Shown here: in pieces, positions 57,924-64,000 of the stretch
How the letters are laid out: each line of letters starts with the position of its first letter
Numbering within the stretch: the first letter of the stretch is position 1
Assembly (NCBI RefSeq): GCF_036248275.1
Contig: NZ_CP109181.1
Location: forward strand, 4,154,001-4,218,000
From: Streptomyces sp. NBC_01716
Lineage (GTDB): Bacteria; Actinomycetota; Actinomycetes; Streptomycetales; Streptomycetaceae
DNA length: 64,000 nucleotides
Reading direction: 5' to 3'
The notes under the pieces: model-generated
Database searches by the model: none
Seen by the model: the letters and a program-made list of their open reading frames with translations, nothing else
What the model was told of the DNA's origin: nothing
Made by a program: the position numbers and the translations under genes

Positions 57924-59759
57924 CTACGCGTCCAGCCCGGCCAGCACCAGACCCAGCCGGCCCGCGCCGGACCCGGTGACGCGTACGGGCACGCCCCAGT
58001 CCTGCTGGTGCACATGGCACGCCGGGTACTCGATCTCCGGAGCGTCGTCGCAGGACGCGGCCATGGCCGAGACATGCAGCACGCCCTCGGTGACACCGTC
58101 CGCGAGCACCAGTTCGCGCCCCAGGTCGGTACCGGCACCGGCACCCTCCGCCAGCAGCTCCGGCGGGGTGGCGGAGACCAGGAGCCGGGTCGAGGGACCG
58201 TAACGGGTGTCCAGCTTCTGCCCCTTGGGCGCCTCGAAGACCACGTCGAGCCGCAGCGCGCCCGGCGCGACATCGGTCGCGGCGCGCTGTGTGCGGTGCG
58301 CGACCGACTCGACGCGGACGGCCTCGTCGGGCAGCCGCAGCCGGGTCAGCCGGTGCCGGGCGGACTCGACCACGACGATGTCGTCTCCGACGAGCACCGC
58401 GCCGGACGGCTCGCGCAGGTCGGTGGCGAGCGTCGTGACCTCCCCGGTCGCCGGGTCGTAGCGGCGCAGGGCGTGGTTGTAGGTGTCGGACACGGCCACG
58501 GAGCCGTCCGGCAGCGCGGTCACGCCGAGCGGGTGCTGGAGCAGGGCCTGGCCGGCGGGGCCGTCGCGGTGACCGAAGTCGAAGAGCCCGGTCCCGACGG
58601 CGGTCCGTACGACGAAGCCGTCCCCGTCCCGCTCCACGTACCGCAGGGCGCTGGTCTCGGAGTCGGCCACCCACATCCGGTCCTCGGTGGCGGCCAGCCC
58701 GGACGGCTGCGCGAACCACGCCTCGGTGGCGGGCCCGTCGACCAGCCCCTCGTTGGTGGTACCGGCCGCGACCGCGACGGTGCGGGTCTTCGGGTCGTAC
58801 GTCCACAGCTGGTGCACCCCGGCCATGGCGATCCAGAGCCGGTCGTGCCACCAGGCCACGTCCCACGGCGAGGAGAGCGCCACGTCGAGCGCGGGGCCGT
58901 GGGCCGGTGAGCCCTGCCACCACTGCCTGCCGGTGCCGGCGAGGGTCTCGACGGCGCCGGAGGCGGGGTTGAACTCGCGGATCGCGTGGTTGACGGTGTC
59001 GGCGACGGCGATCCGGCCGTTGGGCATCAGGGCGAGCCCCTGCGGCTCGTTGAACGACTCGGGCCCGAAGCCGCGCTCGCCGCCGCCGATCCGCCGTACG
59101 ACGCTCTCGCCGTCGGCCGCCAGCTCGACGAGCTGGTGGCGGGTGGTGTCGGAGACCAGGAAGTTCCCCGAGTCCAGCGTGACCGCCTTGCCGGGGAAGC
59201 GCAGGTCGGTGGCGACGGGCTCGGGCGCCACATAGGGCCCGTCGCCGCGCCGCAGGGTGCCCTTCGCGGCGTGCTCGGCCTCCAGCTCCGCCACCAGCTT
59301 CTCGATGGCGTGCGCGTGTCCCTCGCCGGCGTGCTGCGCGACGACGTACCCCTCGGGGTCGATGACGACGAGCGTGGGCCAGGCCCGTACCGCGTACTGC
59401 TTCCAGGTCGCCAGCTCGGGATCGTCCAGGACGGGGTGGTGCACCTCGTACCGCTCGACGGCGTCCACGACGGCAGTGTGCTCGGCCTCGTGGACGAACT
59501 TCGGCGAGTGGACGCCGATGGTCACCACGGTGTCGCTGTGCTTCTGCTCCAGCTCGCGCAACTCGTCCAGGACATGCAGGCAGTTGATGCAGCAGAAGGT
59601 CCAGAAGTCGAGCAGAACGATACGTCCGCGCAGGTCGGCGAGGGAGAGCGCGCTGCCTCCGGTGTTCAGCCAGCCGCCCTTGCCGACCAGCTCGGGGGCA
59701 CGGACACGGGCACGGCGGCGGGGTGCGGGAGAGGGGCCGGAGGCGGAGACGTCGTTCAT
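57924..59759 (-). CDS. NHL-repeat protein with N-terminal thioredoxin-like domain
   Basis: 611 residues. Thioredoxin-like domain (about 15-160): NTGGSALSLADLRGRIVLLDFWTFCCINCLHVLDELRELE with a CxxC-like CCINC, then YAVRAWPTLVVIDPEG. Then a beta-propeller of NHL repeats (about 200-500: FNEPQGLALMPNGRIAVADTVNHAIREF, QPSGLAATEDRMWVADSETSALRY, HPLGVTALPDGSVAVSDTYNHALRRY) and a C-terminal beta domain. The architecture is that of NHLRC2, a widely conserved protein of unclear function. ATG 59759 begins MNDVSASG. Confidence 0.93.
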   Translation of the reverse strand: MNDVSASGPSPAPRRRARVRAPELVGKGGWLNTGGSALSLADLRGRIVLLDFWTFCCINCLHVLDELRELEQKHSDTVVTIGVHSPKFVHEAEHTAVVDAVERYEVHHPVLDDPELATWKQYAVRAWPTLVVIDPEGYVVAQHAGEGHAHAIEKLVAELEAEHAAKGTLRRGDGPYVAPEPVATDLRFPGKAVTLDSGNFLVSDTTRHQLVELAADGESVVRRIGGGERGFGPESFNEPQGLALMPNGRIAVADTVNHAIREFNPASGAVETLAGTGRQWWQGSPAHGPALDVALSSPWDVAWWHDRLWIAMAGVHQLWTYDPKTRTVAVAAGTTNEGLVDGPATEAWFAQPSGLAATEDRMWVADSETSALRYVERDGDGFVVRTAVGTGLFDFGHRDGPAGQALLQHPLGVTALPDGSVAVSDTYNHALRRYDPATGEVTTLATDLREPSGAVLVGDDIVVVESARHRLTRLRLPDEAVRVESVAHRTQRAATDVAPGALRLDVVFEAPKGQKLDTRYGPSTRLLVSATPPELLAEGAGAGTDLGRELVLADGVTEGVLHVSAMAASCDDAPEIEYPACHVHQQDWGVPVRVTGSGAGRLGLVLAGLDA

Positions 59760-59897
59760 GGTTCCAGGGTGCCACCCGCCTCGGACAACGCGACCCGGAC
59801 CCCGCGCCGGCCGGCCGGAATGAAGAGTTACGGGCTACCGCGTCCCACTCGCACCGGCCCACCGGGGCCAGGCGCGTGCGCCCGCGCGGGTGCGGCG

Positions 59898-60256
59898 TAC
59901 CCAGGGGGTGTCCGCGAAGCGGCGTCGTCCGCCCACACGAGGGGCTCACGCCCGCCGCGTCAGCGGCTGACAAGTCCCGCTGGTGCGTGCGATCGCAAGG
60001 CGGGGGAAGGAGTCGCGGGGAGCCGTGCCGACCGGCGACCACGGAGGGCGCATCCCGCCCGAAGGGCGCCGAGTCCCCCGCCGTCCAGCGCGGCCATGAG
60101 CGGCGCGCCGAGGCCCGCTCCGTGCAACGGCTCCTCGGCCCGTCGTCGGTGGCCGTCGTGCGCGACCCCGCCACCGGCGCCCTGATGAACCAGCTGCGCC
60201 GTCGCCCGTGGCCGGGCAGGCCGACCGTGAGCCCGGCAAGAGCGGAAGGGGCCCTA
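59898..60256. mobile_element. Divergent copy of the TAGGGCGTGT element with an internal extra segment
   Basis: From about 59910 to 60073 the sequence follows the 52301-52487 element read on its minus strand, with matches such as GCGGCTGA, TGGTGCGTGCG, TCGCAAGGCG and GCCGACCG; the end at 60229-60256 (GAGCCCGGCAAGAGCGG ... CCCTA) matches the other end. Between them about 155 bases (60074-60228) are extra; they are flanked by GAG. The left boundary is less clear than the right. The right terminal TA plus the next base give the TAG stop of the ArsR-type gene. The gap 59760-60253 contains nothing else I recognise. Confidence 0.65.
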
Positions 60257-61243
60257 TCCGCGTCCCCCGGCCTCCGCCGCGCCCATGAGGGCCTCGCCCG
60301 CCTCCGTACGGAAGTAGAGCACCGAGCGGCCCGCCCGGCGGCGGGCGATCAGGCCCGCGTCGTGCAGCACCCTCAGGTGGCGGCCCACCGAGCCCAGGCC
60401 CTGGCCGGTCAGGGCCACCAGTTGCGTCGTGCTCTTCGGGGCGCCGAGCAGGGTCAGCACCGTGGCCCGGCCGGGGCCGAGCAGATTGCGCAGCGGCTCG
60501 GGCACCGGCGGGCGGCCGCCCTCGTGGGCGAGGGCCCCGGCGCACGGGTAGACCACGGCGTACCGGTCGGCATCCCACGACACCCAGCCCGTGTGCGGCG
60601 TGACGGGCACGAACATCAGCCGCACGCCGGGGATCACCTGCGAGGGGCCGCCGCGCGTGTTGATCTGGAGGCGGCTGCCGCCCAGCCAGCGCATGCCGGG
60701 GCGCATATCGCCCAGCGCGCTCGCCCAGCCGCCCCGGCTCAACTGGGCCGTCCGCGCGACGATGTCGGCCTCGATGAGGCGTCGGCGCCGTGGCCAGTAC
60801 GGCAGTACCGTCCGCGCCCACACCCACTCCACCACCGCGGCTGCCCGCTCCGGCAGATCGTCGCGGCCGGCGAGGAGGGCGGGGAGCGGGCCGTTCAGGG
60901 AGACCAGCAGGTCGGCGCGGACGGTCGCGGGCGGAGTGTCCCGTATCCGGGTCAGCTCGGCCTCGAAGGTCTGCCCCGTCAGGGGCAGACCGGTGGGCGT
61001 GGGGGTGATGAAGTCCGCGTTCCAGGTGCGGCCGAAGGCCGCCCGTACGAGCTGCGCCGTGACCGGGTCGTCGGCCTGCCTGGCCCGGTAGGCGGGCAGG
61101 TGCGCGTCGAGCCACGCGCGCTCGCCGGGGTGCGCGGCCCGCCCTTCCTCCAGCGCCCGCAGGCTCGCCACCGCCTCCGTAAGAGGCGACACCACGAACC
61201 GGCTCCCGGCGAGCGTGTCCGCGTCGACCTGCCACCAGCCCAT
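60254..61243 (-). CDS. ArsR-type winged-helix regulator with N-terminal DUF5937-like domain
   Basis: 329 residues. A long N-terminal domain (FVVSPLTEAVASLRALEEG to PVTPHTGWVSW) and a C-terminal ArsR-like wHTH (about 250-325: LNLL-like NLLGPGRATVLTLLGAPKSTTQLVALTGQGLGSVGRHLRVLHDAGLIARRRAGRSVLYFRTEAG). Divergent from an MFS transporter; a 24-bp inverted repeat between them is the likely operator. ATG 61243 has GGAGAGG upstream; the ATG at 61261 would lie in the operator. The TAG stop is supplied by the adjacent element. Confidence 0.9.
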   Translation of the reverse strand: MGWWQVDADTLAGSRFVVSPLTEAVASLRALEEGRAAHPGERAWLDAHLPAYRARQADDPVTAQLVRAAFGRTWNADFITPTPTGLPLTGQTFEAELTRIRDTPPATVRADLLVSLNGPLPALLAGRDDLPERAAAVVEWVWARTVLPYWPRRRRLIEADIVARTAQLSRGGWASALGDMRPGMRWLGGSRLQINTRGGPSQVIPGVRLMFVPVTPHTGWVSWDADRYAVVYPCAGALAHEGGRPPVPEPLRNLLGPGRATVLTLLGAPKSTTQLVALTGQGLGSVGRHLRVLHDAGLIARRRAGRSVLYFRTEAGEALMGAAEAGGRG

Positions 61244-61259
61244 CCGACCTCTCCCCACC

Positions 61260-61283
61260 ATGTTTCGCGCTCCCGCGAAACAT
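61260..61283. promoter_or_regulatory. Inverted repeat, ArsR-type operator
   Basis: ATGTTTCGCG (61260-61269) and CGCGAAACAT (61274-61283) are exact complements with a 4-base centre, located between the divergent ArsR and MFS starts (61243 and 61320). Confidence 0.8.
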
Positions 61284-61319
61284 TAACGCCGCCTCCCGCG
61301 CGCCTCGGAGACTCCGGAC

Positions 61320-62567
61320 ATGCGCACCTACCAAGAGCTGTTCCGCACCCCGGAGTTCACCCCGCTCTTCCTCACCACGGCCGGACAGGTCAGCGCCCAG
61401 ACGGTGAGCGGGCTGGCGCTGAGCACGCTCGTCTACACGGCGACCGGCTCTCCGCTGCTCTCCGCGCTCGCCATGTTCGGCCCCTCCCTCGCCCAGGTGC
61501 TCGGCGCGACGATGCTGCTGTCGGCGGCCGACCGGCTGCCGCCGCGTGCCGCGCTGACCACGCTGTCGCTGGTCTTCGCGCTCGGCACGGCCGCCACGGC
61601 GTTGCCGGGTCTGCCCGTCCCGGCGGTCCTCGCGATCGTGCTCTGTCTCGGCGTCGTCTCCGCGCTGGGCGGCGGGGTGCGCTACGGGCTCGTCACCGAA
61701 GTCCTCTCCAAGGAGGGCTACCTGCTCGGCCGGTCCGCGCTCAACATGTCCGCGGGCCTGATGCAGATATGCGGCTTCGCGGCCGGAGGTGTGCTGGTCG
61801 CCTTCCTGTCGCCGCGCGGGGCGCTGCTCACCGGCGCCGGGCTCTACCTCGCGGCGGCGGCCGTCGCGCGGCTCGGCCTCAGTAGGAGGCCGCCGCGCGC
61901 CACCGGCCGCCCCTCGGTCGCCCAGACGTGGCGGAACAACGCGCGCCTGTGGTCGTCCCGGCCCCGCCGCACCGTCTATCTGGCGCTGTGGGTGCCCAAC
62001 GGCCTGGTCGTCGGCTGTGAATCCCTGTACGTGCCCTACGCCCCCGAGCACGCGGGGCTGCTCTTCGCCGCGGGTGCGGCGGGCATGCTCGCCGGGGACA
62101 TCCTGATCGGCCGGTTCGTCCCCCGCCGCGTACGCGCGCACCTCGCCGTCCCGCTGTTGCTGCTGCTCGCCGTGCCGCACCTGTTCTTCTTCCTCGGCCC
62201 GGCCCTCCCGCTCGCCGTACCGCTCGTGACCCTCGCGACCGTCGGCTACGCGGCGAGCCTCGTCTCCCAGGAACGGCTGATGGCCCTGACACCGGACGAG
62301 CTGAGCGGGCACGCGCTCGGGCTGCACTCCTCCGGCATGCTCACGATGCAGGGCGTGTGCGCGGTCCTCGCGGGCACCGTCGCCGAGCGGACGTCGCCGG
62401 CCACGGGCATCACAGTGCTGGCGGCGGCCTCCGTCGCCGTCACCCTCACGCTCGCGCGCGGGCTGCGGGAGAAGCCGGTGCCGACGGCGGACGCCGTCCT
62501 CCGTACGCGTGCAGGTGACGCCGTACCACCGTCGCCGGGCAGCCCGGTGGGTACTGATCCGGCGTGA
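61320..62567 (+). CDS. MFS transporter
   Basis: 415 residues, 12 predicted membrane segments with short loops; the first pair (FLTTAGQVSAQTVSGLALSTL) and the central loop SRRPPRATGRPSVAQTWRNNARLW divide the two six-helix halves. No substrate motif stands out; regulation by the divergent ArsR-type protein suggests a drug or metabolite exporter. ATG 61320 has GGAG upstream. Its stop overlaps the LURP-like gene start (GTGA). Confidence 0.88.
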   Translation: MRTYQELFRTPEFTPLFLTTAGQVSAQTVSGLALSTLVYTATGSPLLSALAMFGPSLAQVLGATMLLSAADRLPPRAALTTLSLVFALGTAATALPGLPVPAVLAIVLCLGVVSALGGGVRYGLVTEVLSKEGYLLGRSALNMSAGLMQICGFAAGGVLVAFLSPRGALLTGAGLYLAAAAVARLGLSRRPPRATGRPSVAQTWRNNARLWSSRPRRTVYLALWVPNGLVVGCESLYVPYAPEHAGLLFAAGAAGMLAGDILIGRFVPRRVRAHLAVPLLLLLAVPHLFFFLGPALPLAVPLVTLATVGYAASLVSQERLMALTPDELSGHALGLHSSGMLTMQGVCAVLAGTVAERTSPATGITVLAAASVAVTLTLARGLREKPVPTADAVLRTRAGDAVPPSPGSPVGTDPA

Positions 62568-63058
62568 AGTACTTGGTGCGCGACAAGATCTTCGCCATCG
62601 GCGACGACTACTGGATCGAGGACGAGCAGGGCCGCCAGGCCTTCCTCGTGGACGGAAAGGCGCTGCGGCTGCGCGACACCCTGGAGCTGAAGGACCCTCA
62701 GGGGCGGGTGCTGGTCACGCTCCGTCAGAAGCTGCTGAGCCTGCGGGACGCGATGACGATCGAGCGGGACGGTGAGCCGCTGGCCACCATCCGTAAGAAG
62801 AGGCTCTCGCTGCTGCGTAACCACTACCGGGTCGAACTGGCCGACGGCACCGAGCTGGATGTAAGCGGGCGGATCCTGGACCGCGAGTTCGCGATCGAGT
62901 ACGACGGCGAGCTGCTGGCGCATGTCTCGCGCCGGTGGTTCCGGGTGCGGGAGACATACGCCGTGGACGTGATCAGGGACGAGGCGGACCCGTCGCTGCT
63001 GATCGCGGTCGCGGTGTGTGTGATCCGGATGGCGGAGAAGGAGCACGAGGGGGGCTGA
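62564..63058 (+). CDS. LURP-one-related/scramblase-like protein
   Basis: 164 residues. KYLVRDKIFAIGDDYWIEDEQGRQAFLVDGKALRLRDTLELKDPQGRVLVTLRQKLLSLRDAMTIERDGE is the LOR/Tubby-like barrel pattern shared by plant LURP1-related proteins and bacterial relatives, which may bind lipids. GTG 62564 overlaps the MFS stop, so the genes are coupled. Function in streptomycetes unknown. Confidence 0.88.
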   Translation: MKYLVRDKIFAIGDDYWIEDEQGRQAFLVDGKALRLRDTLELKDPQGRVLVTLRQKLLSLRDAMTIERDGEPLATIRKKRLSLLRNHYRVELADGTELDVSGRILDREFAIEYDGELLAHVSRRWFRVRETYAVDVIRDEADPSLLIAVAVCVIRMAEKEHEGG

Positions 63059-63079
63059 GGGGTGGCCGCCGGCCCGGCG

Positions 63080-63108
63080 CGGGCCCGCCTCCTCAAGAGG
63101 CGGGCCCG
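63080..63108. terminator. Hairpin terminator between convergent genes
   Basis: CGGGCCCGCCTC (63080-63091) is the exact complement of GAGGCGGGCCCG (63097-63108), 5-base loop. It ends the MFS/LURP transcript and probably the amidase transcript too. Confidence 0.9.
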
Positions 63109-63122
63109 TCGCATGAAGAAGC

Positions 63123-63935
63123 TCAGCCGCGCGGCGCCGTCACACCCAGCAGACGGTCCTTCAGCACCGGGAACTGCTCACGCGTCGTCGCGACCTTCGC
63201 CGGGTCGAACTCGACGGTCAGAACCTCCTCGCCGGTCCCCGCCTCCGCCAGCACCTCGCCCCAGGGGTCGACCACGATGCTGTGCCCGGACTGCTCCACC
63301 CCGGCGTGCGTGCCGGCGGTCGAGCAGGCGAGCACATACGCCTGGTTCTCCACCGCGCGCGCCTGCGCCAGCAGCGTCCAGTGCGCGCGGCGGCGGGCCG
63401 GCCAGCCCGCCGGGACCACGAAGATCTGTGCGCCCTCGTCGAGCAACCCCCGGAACAGCTCGGGAAACCGCAGGTCGTAGCAGGTGGCGAGACCCATCAC
63501 CGCGTCCGGCAGGGCGACGGTCACCAGTTCGCCGCCCGCGCCCATCAAGGTCGCCTCACCCTTGTCGAACCCGAAACGGTGAATCTTGCGGTACGAGCGC
63601 ACGAGGGAGCCGTCCGGCGCGATGACGAGCGCGGTGTTGTAGAGGTCGGCGGCACCGTCCAGGACCGCCTCAGGAGCACGTTCCACGATGGACCCGGCGT
63701 GCAGCCAGACGCCCGCGTCGCGCGCCGCCCGTGACATCTCCTGGAACGTCGGACCGTCCAGCGTCTCCGCCTCGGCGGCGAACGACTCGTACGCGAAAGC
63801 CCCCACCGGCCAGAGCTCGGGCAGGACCACCAGGTCGGCGCCGCGCTGTTGCCGTACCAAGGAGGCGGCGCGCTGCCTACGGGAATTGACTGGTTCGTCC
63901 GGGTCTACTGCGATCTGGATGAGGGAGGCGCGCAC
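63123..63935 (-). CDS. Carbon-nitrogen hydrolase (nitrilase/omega-amidase family)
   Basis: 270 residues. Catalytic triad visible: Glu in LVVLPELWPVGAF, Lys in SYRKIHRFGFD, Cys in GLATCYDLRFPELFR. The DLRFPELFR context fits the Nit/omega-amidase group that repairs deaminated glutathione or hydrolyses alpha-keto acid amides. GTG 63935 (VRASLIQ) has GGTGG upstream; an ATG at 63986 extends the frame but adds non-homologous residues. The remaining bases to 64000 hold no recognisable feature. Confidence 0.93.
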   Translation of the reverse strand: MRASLIQIAVDPDEPVNSRRQRAASLVRQQRGADLVVLPELWPVGAFAYESFAAEAETLDGPTFQEMSRAARDAGVWLHAGSIVERAPEAVLDGAADLYNTALVIAPDGSLVRSYRKIHRFGFDKGEATLMGAGGELVTVALPDAVMGLATCYDLRFPELFRGLLDEGAQIFVVPAGWPARRRAHWTLLAQARAVENQAYVLACSTAGTHAGVEQSGHSIVVDPWGEVLAEAGTGEEVLTVEFDPAKVATTREQFPVLKDRLLGVTAPRG

Positions 63936-64000
63936 ACTACCACCGTCCTGGCATTCGAGCCGTCTACACGGGCCTACGATCGTCACACGAAAGCACTGCC

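Noticed and set aside
57175..60174. 999-residue minus-strand frame across the NHL gene and gap
   Set aside because: Out-of-frame shadow of the NHL-thioredoxin gene and of the M18 gene end; Arg-rich and without motifs. It does reveal the repeated element, since one part reads like the frame at 52228-52560.
1..64000. tRNA/rRNA genes, CRISPR arrays, prophage or biosynthetic cluster
   Set aside because: I found no tRNA cloverleaf, spacer-repeat array, integrase, phage structural gene, or PKS/NRPS gene in the window.

Overview
The window is a chromosomal segment of a Streptomyces-type actinomycete. It has very high GC, strong G/C third-position bias, many GTG starts, and typical actinobacterial families: AfsR/SARP regulator, DUF397/DUF5753 pair, SpoIIE-type PP2C with ATPase domain, SigE-like ECF sigma factor, FUSC protein, PhoX and DUF1023 hydrolase. 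It holds core genes (dnaE, metG, aspS, a methionine aminopeptidase paralog, acyl-CoA dehydrogenase, M18 aminopeptidase) among many regulators, transporters and accessory genes. I see no tRNA, rRNA, CRISPR array, prophage or intact insertion sequence.

Layout. 1-4.0 kb: 5' two thirds of dnaE, preceded on the same strand by a TetR regulator with two operator-like palindromes and a TOPRIM protein. 4.0-6.0 kb: universal stress protein, divergent SnoaL-like/HxlR pair sharing a 33-bp inverted repeat, SCP2-like protein. 6.1-17.5 kb: two giant STAND ATPase regulators bracketing a MerR-PP2C fusion, a DrrAB-type ABC exporter, an FMN reductase and an SDR. 17.6-27.1 kb: methionine aminopeptidase, a broken thioesterase, FUSC membrane protein, anti-sigma-type kinase, S4 protein, an ABC-F protein with a possible leader peptide, PhoX. 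27.4-37.5 kb is the most accessory part: vWA protein with PEP repeats, AAA protein whose 3' end is duplicated across a methyltransferase, AraC/PLP-enzyme pair, XRE/DUF397 module with a divergent two-gene operon of very small proteins, HIT, GNAT and hypothetical genes. 37.5-42.9 kb: WXG-like protein, DUF1023 hydrolase and lipoprotein, then a two-component system. 43-51 kb: metG, an L,D-transpeptidase/membrane protein/ECF sigma operon, aspS, SpoIIE-type phosphatase. 51-64 kb: AI-2E permease, pirin, SseB-like protein, acyl-CoA dehydrogenase, M18 aminopeptidase, NHL-thioredoxin protein, ArsR/MFS pair, LURP-like protein, nitrilase-family amidase.

The most striking signal is a family of short non-coding elements with terminal inverted repeats beginning TAGGGCGTGT, in four places (22443-22490, 31275-31347, 52301-52487, about 59898-60256). 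At five element ends the terminal TAG is exactly the stop codon of the neighbouring gene; one element supplies the stops of both convergent flanking genes. This fits a mobile element that targets TA, a dinucleotide that is rare in this genome except in stop codons, and regenerates TAG because its first own base is G. The fourth copy also contains about 155 bp of extra DNA that reads like a captured gene fragment.

Other points of interest: a change of codon style inside dnaE, a 60-bp direct repeat around the methyltransferase gene, a hairpin that could hide the ribosome binding site of the ECF sigma gene, and many starts with a -10-like hexamer 6-8 bases upstream and no ribosome binding site, suggesting leaderless mRNAs. 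All calls come from reading the sequence; no database search was run.
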